64,000 nucleotides of DNA from NCBI RefSeq assembly GCF_000243235.1, contig NZ_JH594606.1, forward strand, positions 499,354-563,353. Reading direction: 5' to 3'. Shown here piece after piece: positions 18,130-26,418 of this stretch (position 1 is the stretch's first letter; the number at the start of each line of letters is the position of its first letter). This DNA comes from Gillisia limnaea DSM 15749 (GTDB taxonomy: Bacteria; Bacteroidota; Bacteroidia; Flavobacteriales; Flavobacteriaceae). The notes under the pieces were generated by a model that did no database searches, was not told the DNA's origin, and was given only the letters and a program-made list of their open reading frames with translations. The position numbers and the translations under genes were made by a program.

Positions 18130-19088
18130 AATGATGAATTTAATTTTTTAATTACACAATCCAATAACCTTCCGGCGATGTTTATATTGAATTCCTTATT
18201 TATTTCCTGAATACAGGTGGGGCTGGTCACGTTAATTTCAGTTAAATAATCACCTATTACATCAATTCCCGCAAACAGGAGCCCTTTTTTAACAAGGCCT
18301 GGACCTATTTCTTTACAAATCCAACGATCTCTTTCAGATAATTTGAAACCCTTACCACTTCCTCCTGCGGCGAGGTTGCCGCGGTGATCACCTTTGGAAG
18401 GAAATCGTGCAAGCCCATATTCCACAGGCTTCCCGTCAATTAGTATAATTCTTTTATCTCCTGTTGTTGAAATTTCTGAAATATATTTTTGCACCTGAAC
18501 ATATTCCTCCCCATTTTTAGTTACTTCTTCTATAATTACATTTACGTTGGGATCGCCTTTTATCAAAACGAAAATTGATTTACCACCCATTTTACAAGTT
18601 GGCTTGATTACAATTTTTTGATGTTTTTCCAAAAAATCCAAAATAAAAGTTCCTGAGCGTGTTAAAAGGCTTTCAGGACAGCATTGGGGAAACCAGGAGG
18701 TGAAAACCTTTTCGTTGGCATCTCTTAACCCCTGCGGCTTGTTGATAACCATTGCACCCTGTGCTTCGGCTTTTTCCAAAATGTAGGTTGACATAATATA
18801 TTCAATGTCAAAGGGCGGGTCCTTCCGCATGAATAAAAAATCAAGATCTCCCAGATTGCCGGTTTCACTTCCTTTTATTTCAAACCAATTTTTTGAATCA
18901 TCTTTTACGTGGACAGAATGCATCCTGGCTTTAGCTACTCCATTTTCCAGAAAAAGATCCTTCAGTTCCATATAAACGATGGACCATCCTCTGGATTGGG
19001 CCTCCAGCATGATTGCCAGCGTAGTATCTTTTTTAGGGTTAATTGATGTAATGGGATCCATCACAAAACCTATTCTCACTGGATTCAT
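18126..19088 (-). CDS. gshB: Glutathione synthetase
   Basis: A 320-residue ATP-grasp ligase closely matching E. coli GshB along its whole length. It should add glycine to gamma-glutamylcysteine to make glutathione in the cytoplasm. Diagnostic blocks are IGFVMDPITSINPKKDTTL at the N terminus, DFLFMRKDPPFDIEYI, VINKPQGLRDANEKVFTSWF, KPTCKMGGKSIF (phosphate loop), GDKRIILIDGKPV, RGNLAAGGSG and the C-terminal GDYLTEINVTSPTCIQEI. The start overlaps nothing upstream (2 bases after the giant kinase gene) and its end overlaps the DNase II gene by 4 bases, so all are co-transcribed. Many Bacteroidota lack gshB, suggesting acquisition by transfer. Confidence 0.95.
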   Translation of the reverse strand: MNPVRIGFVMDPITSINPKKDTTLAIMLEAQSRGWSIVYMELKDLFLENGVAKARMHSVHVKDDSKNWFEIKGSETGNLGDLDFLFMRKDPPFDIEYIMSTYILEKAEAQGAMVINKPQGLRDANEKVFTSWFPQCCPESLLTRSGTFILDFLEKHQKIVIKPTCKMGGKSIFVLIKGDPNVNVIIEEVTKNGEEYVQVQKYISEISTTGDKRIILIDGKPVEYGLARFPSKGDHRGNLAAGGSGKGFKLSERDRWICKEIGPGLVKKGLLFAGIDVIGDYLTEINVTSPTCIQEINKEFNINIAGRLLDCVIKKLNSSL

Positions 19089-19090
19089 AT

Positions 19091-22000
19091 TTATTTACTT
19101 GTTAATTGTTCAAAACCCTGCCAATCTTTATCAGGTGGAATAATCATGTGTATTTTTGTACGTTTAGCAAAAATGGAAAAAACAGGATCATCAGGGTTTT
19201 TTTGAATCCCTGCATTAAAAATTTCATAAGCCTGCCTAAAATCACGGTTGTAATAAGCCTGCATTCCCTCTTCAAGTTCTCCGGAAGAAGCCTCTTTTTT
19301 TGCCCTCTTATTATCACTTTCTGCATCTAAAACTTCGTATAAGCTTACTGCTTTTCCTTTTCCTTTTACAGCTACGCGGTCTATTTGCCTTAGAGAAAAT
19401 GCCTGTTTCATGTCCAGGCCATTGTAGGTGTCTTCTCCTATTAAAAACTGCGCTTTGTAAAGCTTAGTAAGTTGTTCTATCCTGGAGGCCAGGTTCACGG
19501 TATCCCCCAATACCGTGCACTGCATCCTGTCTGCCCCGCCCATAGTTCCCAAAACAAGGGGGCCAGTATTCATACCTATTCCCATTTTTAGATGCAGTCC
19601 TGAATTTTGATTGAATATTCTTAAGGCCTGGACCATTTTTATTCCTGCCATTACAGCCTGCTGCGGTGGCACAGCAAAAAGGGCCATTACTTCATCACCG
19701 GCATAAGAATCTATAAAACCTCCGGATGCGGATATGGAAACCCCAATTGTAGAAAAATATTTATTCAATAATTCAATCACTTTCTGGGGGGACAATTGCT
19801 CTACCAATGGTGTAAAATCCCGAAGATCTGAGAACAAAACGCTCATTTCCATCAAAACAGATTCTCCAAGTTTTACCTTGGCTATATCATCATGGCCTAA
19901 ATTCCTTAAAAACTGAATTGGAACAAATCTTTGCTGTGCCTTTAGCAACTTTTTTTGAGATTCATAAATTTTAGCATTTTCAATAGATATTCCGGCCTGG
20001 CCGGTAAGCAGCTTGATAATTTGCACCCTTTCTTCAGTAAAAACACTGCGCGTGAGGTTATTTTCCAGATATACTGCTAATTTTTGTCCAGCGCGGGAAG
20101 GTAATGGCACGCATAGTACAGATAAAGGTTTTGCTGAATTTATATAGGGATCTGAAGAATATGAATTTATTTCCGAAGCGTTATCCAAACCAATAGTTTG
20201 GTTGGTCCTAAAGGAAGTATTGATAAGAGTTAGCGGAAGATTCTGAATATGATCAAGGGGGGTATTGGTTATTTTTTGTGACTTTTTCTGTTGGTCCAGA
20301 TCTATTTTAGCCAGCACCGCAATTTTACCCTCTTTTTGTTCGATTAAAAAGCCTTTTTGAGCTCCGGAATTTTCAATTAATATTTCCAGGGTGGCAGTCA
20401 GTAATTTTTCTAAAACCAGCTCCCCCGAAATGATCTGGGAGGCTTTAAAAACCGAATTCATATCTATTTGTTCCAGGCTGAAGCTGTTCGTTATTAGCGC
20501 AGGGATTCCTGGCCGGTTGAGTATATTCTTAACAGGTACAGAAATTGCGGGATTAAGTATTCCCAGATGATCTTCCAATAATTGGGACACTTTGCGGTGT
20601 GCACCCCAGCGGTAATATAAATAATGGGCAGATTGCAGATAACCTTCGGCAGCTTTCGGGATTCCAAGATCGATTAATAAAAGTGCGGTTCTTTCATTTG
20701 CCATAGCTTCATCCCGAATAAACTGATGCTTTTTAGCCATAGTGATAGATGATTCATAGTATTTTAATGCTGTATTCAATTCCCCCGAAATTCCTGCCAA
20801 TTCAGCTTCCATCAATAAGCGGAGGTGTTCAAAATTTGCTTCACATTGCCTTGCCCACAAAGTAATTGCGGTTAAACTTTCCTTCATTTTCGTCATTAAT
20901 AACTCCCGATTTTCTTCCGAAGTTATTTTGAATATAGAAGATCGTACCAGGAAAGACACTATTTGAAATCGAACCAGTTGCGGCAAGGCCATAACCGAAG
21001 CCAACATTTTATCCTGATCCAGCACATATTTATAGGCGCCTTCGGGTTTGTTGTAAAGCAAATAAATTTCGGCTTTATAGATATTGAAATTGGAAATCCC
21101 CGTCATAAATTTTCGACTATTCATTCCTTCAAGGCAGTATATTTCATCAAAATCATCATTAGAAAGGCTGAACAAGCTATTTGTGAGGCCCTGAAAATTT
21201 AATTGCATTTGTAGAAATAGCGTACCAGAGTCGTAGGAATCCTGATAATCACATTCCTTTACAATCAAAAGCAATTTACGATGTTCCCGGGAAGCGGTTT
21301 CCAGGTCTAATGTTGGATCCCAAATAATGCAATCCTGTGCGCTATAAGCTAAATAAAGAAGATCCCCAGACTGGTATCCGGCTTCAATTCCTTTGCGAAA
21401 CCAGGAGGTCATTGAGGACCAGTGATTGCTCCAGTGATGAACAAACATGGTGTACACGTAAATAATGCGGGATTTTAGCGAAATATCGTGAAAACGGTCT
21501 ATTAATTCCACCCCTAATTTACCATATTGAAAGCCTGTGGCAGGATCATTAAAATATCCACATAAAATCATCCCATAGCCCGCATAGGAAAATGCGGACT
21601 CCGGGCTGTTACCGAATTCCAGTGCGATATTCACAGATTTTAGCACCAAATAGGGAAACATGACGCCGCTGCCCGATAAAAAGGCCGCCGGAAAGATCTC
21701 CATGATAAGCTGGGATGCGATTTTGGCTTTCTCATCGCTCATTAGAGGCAAATCTAAAAGGGAAGAAATTTCTCTTCCGTGAAGCTGTTCTTTTATAAAA
21801 TTTACTTCTTCAGCAGTGTTTTCTTCATTAGGTGTGCTTAAAAAATTGAATCCTAAAACAGACAGACCTTCATAGGCTGCTACTATAGATTCTTTCATCC
21901 TGCCAATGGTAGCATATTGCCTTGTTCGTGCTGAATATACGGTCCCTTTCTGAAGGTCTGACCTGGCATTTTCCAATAACATATTTGTCCAATTATCGGC

Positions 22001-24481
22001 ATTTTCCCAGTCTCCGGTAAGATAAAAGCAATGTTGAATTTCTTCACTTAATTTCCAACAGAGATCAAAATCTTTTTGCCAGCCGGTGTCATGAAGCAAT
22101 TCATATCCAATTCTTAAATATTCAAGAGAAGCTTCATAGGCTGTAGATCTTTTTGCCTTTATACCCGCTTGAAGGTTTAATTCGGCAAGGCTGGTTTTTT
22201 CAACTGGATCCTTAAGTAGAATTCTTCCGGCGTTAAGGTGGCCAACTATTTCCATGAGCCTTTCATCCATCTCCTCTTTGCCCTGATGTTTAAGAATTAA
22301 CCTACCTATGGAAAGATGGACTGCCTGTCTCTTATCTATCGAGATGAGGCTATAAGCGACCTGTTGCAACCGGTCATGTTGAAATTTATAAGTAGGATTT
22401 AGCCGTTCGGGATCCAATTCTTTTTTAGAAATATCATCAGAAAGTGAATCTATTCCAATAAATTTATAAGAATCATCCAGCGGAATAATTATATTTAATT
22501 TTAGGGCCTCGTAAAGTTCTAAAGCAATAGTTTCCATAGACTGCTCCATGATAATGGAAAGCGTTTTCAAATCGAAATACGCACCTATACAGGCAGCCAT
22601 TTCAAGCAAATGCTGAGTGGCAGGTGATAACTCTTTAAAGCTGGAAAGCAGGAAGTCAATCACATTGTTACTGTAGTCAACTGCTTTGACTTTGGTAATA
22701 TCCCAGTCCCAAAAACCTTCATCAGAATTAAAGGAAATAATTTCGCGCTCGTTTAAGTTTTTAAGCAACTCAATAGTGAAGAAAGGATTACCTCTGGTCT
22801 TTTCAAATAATACATACCCGAGCTCTTTTGCATTTTCCTTATTGCATAGCAGTGTGTCTTTAATAATTCGGGTTAAGGCTACTTTTTTGAGTGGCTCCAA
22901 ATTAATGGTTTCCACATACCTGTACTTTTCGATTTCTCCTATTGTGAGGTGTAGGGGATGTTTAATATCTACTTCATTATCTCTGTAAGCACCTATGAGT
23001 AATAGGTGGTTAAGGTCCTGAGAGACAATGAATTTATTGATTAGATTAAGCGTTGGTACATCGCTCCATTGAAGGTCATCCAGAAAAATCACGAGGGGAT
23101 GTTCTTCTTTAGCAAAAACCTTTAAGAAAGCAGTAAATATTAACAGAAACCTATTTTGGGCCTCGGCAGGAGGGAGATTGGGTAAAGGTTCCTGCTTGCC
23201 TATTATTAACTCCAGTTCCGGGACCAGATCTACCATCAACTGTCCGTTGTTACCCAAAGAGCTAAGTAGACCTTCTTTCCAGCGTTGTAATCTTTTACCA
23301 GATTCTCCAAGAATTTGCTTTATTAAACTCCTAAATGCATTGGCCAATGCCATATAGGCATCGTTCTGTCGAAATTGCTCAAACTTACCCTGGATAAAAT
23401 ATCCTTTTTTTTGGGCGATCAACCTGCCTAATTCCTGAACCAATACAGATTTTCCCACTCCCGAATATCCTGTAACAAGACAAAATTCTACCGACCCCAA
23501 AACAACCTTTTCAAAATGGGAAATTAATTTTTCCAACTCTTTTTCCCTGCCGTACAGCTTTTGCGGAATTTGAAATTGCGGGGAAACATCATATTTTCCT
23601 AATTCTAAATCAAAATTGAATAAACCCCCGGAAAATTTTGCCTTACATATTTCTAAATCGGTAATAATTCCAAAACTACTTTGGTAACGATCTTCCGCAT
23701 TTTTAGCCAAAAGTTTCATTACTATTTTTGAGAGCACAGCGGGAATATTCGGATTTAAGGCATTTGGAGGTTTGGGTTGTTTGCTTATATGATTATGAAC
23801 CCATTCCAGCGCATCTTCACCCTGAAAAGGGAGTGTTCCGGTTAAAAGTTCGTAGAACACGATTCCCAAAGAATAATAATCGGTTCTATAATCAATATTG
23901 CGATTTATCCTGCCGGTTTGTTCAGGAGACATATAGGCTAGCGAACCTTCAAATTTATCTGAAAGAATAGAGGTTTGAAATTCCCGTAATAATTCTGACG
24001 AAGAACCAAAATCAATTATCCGGGTCTTCTGTGTATGCGGATCTATTAAAATATTCCCGGGAACTATTTCTTTATGAATAACTTTGAATTCGTGAATTTT
24101 GCCTAAGGTTTTAACCAGAGGAGCAGCTATAGATAGGAAAACACCCACCGGCATCACCCCTTTTATGAAAGATCTGGAATACTCGACCAACGAAATTCCA
24201 AAATCTTCCATGACAATGGCCAGGTTTCCATTTTCAACGCGTTCCAGGGCATAGATGTGCAATGCCTCTTCAAAATTAAGTGATGAGGCTATCCTGTATT
24301 CTCTTTGAAGGCTGGCTAAATCTTCCCTCGAGGGAAACTTATGCTGAAGGGTTTTAATAATTACACCGCAACCATCTTCTTTTCTTTTAGCCTTATAAAT
24401 AGTATGCGACGGAGATTCGATAATAAGTCCCTCCAGAACATATCCCGGAATAAATATGGATGTCCTTATAGCATTCTCCAT
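19091..24481 (-). CDS. Giant Ser/Thr kinase-ATPase-TPR-GAF-cyclase signalling protein
   Basis: A 1796-residue protein. Residues 12-280 form a Hanks-type kinase domain: Lys43 (GVIIKTL), DFG at 157-159 and SPEQTGRINRNIDYRTD are present, but the catalytic loop reads HKEIVPGN (136-143), so the usual catalytic Asp is Glu138. Residues 305-600 form an AAA-type ATPase (Walker A GYSGVGKS 338-345, Walker B LVIFLDD). A long helical TPR-like region follows to about 1340, then GAF (about 1370-1530), then a class III nucleotide cyclase with LFSDLRDFTP, DSYAGDEVMALF and GDTVNLASRIE, and a short C-terminal extension. The cyclase has both metal Asp residues, but the substrate-selecting Lys is Ser (FIDSYAGD). 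Similar kinase-ATPase-GAF fusions occur in cyanobacteria and myxobacteria. It lies between the MBL-like gene (9 bases upstream) and gshB (2 bases downstream). It probably senses a cue and regulates this cluster. Confidence 0.9.
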   Translation of the reverse strand: MENAIRTSIFIPGYVLEGLIIESPSHTIYKAKRKEDGCGVIIKTLQHKFPSREDLASLQREYRIASSLNFEEALHIYALERVENGNLAIVMEDFGISLVEYSRSFIKGVMPVGVFLSIAAPLVKTLGKIHEFKVIHKEIVPGNILIDPHTQKTRIIDFGSSSELLREFQTSILSDKFEGSLAYMSPEQTGRINRNIDYRTDYYSLGIVFYELLTGTLPFQGEDALEWVHNHISKQPKPPNALNPNIPAVLSKIVMKLLAKNAEDRYQSSFGIITDLEICKAKFSGGLFNFDLELGKYDVSPQFQIPQKLYGREKELEKLISHFEKVVLGSVEFCLVTGYSGVGKSVLVQELGRLIAQKKGYFIQGKFEQFRQNDAYMALANAFRSLIKQILGESGKRLQRWKEGLLSSLGNNGQLMVDLVPELELIIGKQEPLPNLPPAEAQNRFLLIFTAFLKVFAKEEHPLVIFLDDLQWSDVPTLNLINKFIVSQDLNHLLLIGAYRDNEVDIKHPLHLTIGEIEKYRYVETINLEPLKKVALTRIIKDTLLCNKENAKELGYVLFEKTRGNPFFTIELLKNLNEREIISFNSDEGFWDWDITKVKAVDYSNNVIDFLLSSFKELSPATQHLLEMAACIGAYFDLKTLSIIMEQSMETIALELYEALKLNIIIPLDDSYKFIGIDSLSDDISKKELDPERLNPTYKFQHDRLQQVAYSLISIDKRQAVHLSIGRLILKHQGKEEMDERLMEIVGHLNAGRILLKDPVEKTSLAELNLQAGIKAKRSTAYEASLEYLRIGYELLHDTGWQKDFDLCWKLSEEIQHCFYLTGDWENADNWTNMLLENARSDLQKGTVYSARTRQYATIGRMKESIVAAYEGLSVLGFNFLSTPNEENTAEEVNFIKEQLHGREISSLLDLPLMSDEKAKIASQLIMEIFPAAFLSGSGVMFPYLVLKSVNIALEFGNSPESAFSYAGYGMILCGYFNDPATGFQYGKLGVELIDRFHDISLKSRIIYVYTMFVHHWSNHWSSMTSWFRKGIEAGYQSGDLLYLAYSAQDCIIWDPTLDLETASREHRKLLLIVKECDYQDSYDSGTLFLQMQLNFQGLTNSLFSLSNDDFDEIYCLEGMNSRKFMTGISNFNIYKAEIYLLYNKPEGAYKYVLDQDKMLASVMALPQLVRFQIVSFLVRSSIFKITSEENRELLMTKMKESLTAITLWARQCEANFEHLRLLMEAELAGISGELNTALKYYESSITMAKKHQFIRDEAMANERTALLLIDLGIPKAAEGYLQSAHYLYYRWGAHRKVSQLLEDHLGILNPAISVPVKNILNRPGIPALITNSFSLEQIDMNSVFKASQIISGELVLEKLLTATLEILIENSGAQKGFLIEQKEGKIAVLAKIDLDQQKKSQKITNTPLDHIQNLPLTLINTSFRTNQTIGLDNASEINSYSSDPYINSAKPLSVLCVPLPSRAGQKLAVYLENNLTRSVFTEERVQIIKLLTGQAGISIENAKIYESQKKLLKAQQRFVPIQFLRNLGHDDIAKVKLGESVLMEMSVLFSDLRDFTPLVEQLSPQKVIELLNKYFSTIGVSISASGGFIDSYAGDEVMALFAVPPQQAVMAGIKMVQALRIFNQNSGLHLKMGIGMNTGPLVLGTMGGADRMQCTVLGDTVNLASRIEQLTKLYKAQFLIGEDTYNGLDMKQAFSLRQIDRVAVKGKGKAVSLYEVLDAESDNKRAKKEASSGELEEGMQAYYNRDFRQAYEIFNAGIQKNPDDPVFSIFAKRTKIHMIIPPDKDWQGFEQLTSK

Positions 24482-24490
24482 AAAGATTTA

Positions 24491-25207
24491 TTAAACGTTG
24501 AACATGCGTTTAAAGGTTTCGTGATATTGCTGTTGTGCATTATTTACAACAGGATATCCATGGCCACAAAGAGCGTGTTCAAACTGTAATTGTTTTAAAT
24601 TTGAAAAATCACTTGCCTGTGGTTCACATTCATGCAACCAGGCCAACCCTAAATTTGCAGGTACGAAAAAGCCCATTTTCGTCATGGTTTCTACAGTTTC
24701 TTTATCAAAAAATTGATCGGGTTCCGTCCAGTTTTGAAGGGAATCACAGGCAATCATAATTCCATTTTCACGGTTCAATCTTATAATCCCTTCAGGCCTT
24801 TTAGAAGTTTTAAACTGAAAAAAAGAGGAATTCTCAAAAGGCATTTCCCCTCCTTCTTTTAATTCCTTATCCGGTTTTATACCCTCTGGAAATCGCATTC
24901 CGGGAATTGCCCAATAGGTTGCATTATACCTGTCCAGGTAAAATGGATCGTCAACCCCATGCATATCTCCCAATCGTACCACATTTGCAATTTTTCCCAG
25001 CTTTTCAAGTTCTTTTAATCCAGCTTCGTTTAGTCTTACTGAATTTATAATACTAAGATCACCTCGCTCCCTAATCACGACCATATTCCTACTGAATTGC
25101 CACATGGAACCAAAAAATTCATTTTTCATAGTTCCTGAAACAAAAAACACATCCTTAAATACTTCCTTAATTTCGCCATGTTCCATGGCTTCGTAATATT
25201 TTTTCAC
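24491..25207 (-). CDS. Metallo-beta-lactamase-fold-like protein (DUF4336-like)
   Basis: A 238-residue cytoplasmic protein with motifs reminiscent of degenerate metallo-beta-lactamase proteins: an N-terminal beta region (NMVVIRERGDLSIINSVRLN), LGDMHGVDDPFY at the place of the usual HxHxDH loop, IIRLNRENGIMIACDSLQNW resembling the strand with the bridging Asp, and FEHALCGHGYPV near the C terminus resembling the last His. The full metal set is not seen, so activity (thioester or glyoxalase II-like hydrolysis would fit a glutathione cluster) is uncertain. The start overlaps the end of the cyclotransferase-like gene by 4 bases. Alternative start at Met8 is possible. Confidence 0.6.
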   Translation of the reverse strand: MKKYYEAMEHGEIKEVFKDVFFVSGTMKNEFFGSMWQFSRNMVVIRERGDLSIINSVRLNEAGLKELEKLGKIANVVRLGDMHGVDDPFYLDRYNATYWAIPGMRFPEGIKPDKELKEGGEMPFENSSFFQFKTSKRPEGIIRLNRENGIMIACDSLQNWTEPDQFFDKETVETMTKMGFFVPANLGLAWLHECEPQASDFSNLKQLQFEHALCGHGYPVVNNAQQQYHETFKRMFNV

Positions 25208-26046
25208 GTTTCTATGGTTTTATAGGTTGATTCAATTTCCTCATAAAATTGAGTGGTATTTGGACTATACTGATACCTACCTACGTAAACAAATTCGTTT
25301 TGATATTCGTTTAAGTAGGCGTTTAAATAATTTTTAAGAGCTTCAGAAATATTCCCCTTTAGATAGTCCTCTATAGTTTCATTTCCAGTGCTCGTGTCAT
25401 GGCGTTTAATGTGAAAAAGAGTCATATCTTTTCCACCGAATAAGTCAAATAGGCATTGTAAATTTTTTCGGGAGTTTTTCATATCGAAAACAGCTCCACA
25501 TAAAGCAGTTAGATATTTATTTTTTTTGAGGGATTCTTCTGTAAAAATGGTACCGTTCTTTGCGGGATGGTGAAAATTGGGATAATCTTTACTTACTTTC
25601 AGGGGATGAGATTCCAGTTTTTGAAGATAAGAATCACTTAATCCTGCTTTTTTGCCCCCCTCAATAATAATATTCATATAACGCCGAGTGGGGAGGCAGG
25701 TATTATTGATATAATTTGGAAGTCCTACATAGGCCATAGCAGATTTTAAACCGCTGTTGGTTTCTACCCCTATTTCAATTCGTGTATACCCTATCTCGTA
25801 GGCTTCCATTAAATCTAAAGTTTTTAAATGTTCATCCCGGCATTGATGAAGCATCCCTTCCACCCAATCTTCAGGAGTTCCCGGTTCAATATTCCCTACA
25901 CCTCCCTCATGGTGAAACCAGTGCGCTACATTAAACTTTAATTTCCAGCCTTTTAAAACAGCAATTTCTGAACTCAATGGTTCAACTCCCTTGGCTTTGA
26001 GGGAAATAATATTAATATTAGAACCATATCCAAAATAATTGAACAT
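25204..26046 (-). CDS. Gamma-glutamylcyclotransferase-like protein
   Basis: A 280-residue protein that opens with FNYFGYGSNI, the N-terminal substrate-loop motif of the gamma-glutamylcyclotransferase (GGCT/BtrG) fold, followed by GWKLKFNVAHWFHHEGG, VEGMLHQCRDEHLKTLDLME and AYEIGYTRIEI, in which a Glu after LDLM is the likely catalytic acid/base. GGCT enzymes release 5-oxoproline from gamma-glutamyl compounds, and ChaC types cleave glutathione. The core is about 160 residues; here about 120 extra C-terminal residues carry no known domain. It is the first gene of the minus-strand operon, so glutathione breakdown and synthesis are encoded together. Substrate is inferred. Confidence 0.8.
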   Translation of the reverse strand: MFNYFGYGSNINIISLKAKGVEPLSSEIAVLKGWKLKFNVAHWFHHEGGVGNIEPGTPEDWVEGMLHQCRDEHLKTLDLMEAYEIGYTRIEIGVETNSGLKSAMAYVGLPNYINNTCLPTRRYMNIIIEGGKKAGLSDSYLQKLESHPLKVSKDYPNFHHPAKNGTIFTEESLKKNKYLTALCGAVFDMKNSRKNLQCLFDLFGGKDMTLFHIKRHDTSTGNETIEDYLKGNISEALKNYLNAYLNEYQNEFVYVGRYQYSPNTTQFYEEIESTYKTIET

Positions 26047-26418
26047 TCTATTAAAAAATTGATTGGTACCGGTTTACTTTTTTAAACAGAACAGTAGGTT
26101 TTCTGTTCAAAATCCTATTATTTTTTTTTAAAAAAAAACTGGTTTTTAAAACCCTTAATTTTTATAAACAACAAAAAAATAATAAATAATATCTAAAGAA
26201 TTGAGACGGATTTACCGGGATTCCAAACTTTATGACGATTGCAATAAGATTTCATAACCACCTTACTTTCAGTAAAATCAGTCTAAATATAAGCTTTTAT
26301 ATTAAGATTTCAGACAGTCCTTAAATAAAATATTTCCCCTATATTTAACAATCCCCATTTTTAAAGTTGAAAAACTTACTTAACCTGCCTTTTATTTTAA
26401 TCTTCATTCTCAAATAGT
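26047..26418. promoter_or_regulatory. Divergent promoter region of the glutathione cluster and PLC-like gene
   Basis: About 370 very AT-rich bases between two divergent units. It must hold the promoter for the eight-gene minus-strand operon and that for the phospholipase C-like gene. TATATTTA at about 26341-26348 is a 7-of-8 match to TAnnTTTG on the plus strand. No clear operator palindrome is visible; runs of A/T at 26127-26180 dominate. Confidence 0.45.
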
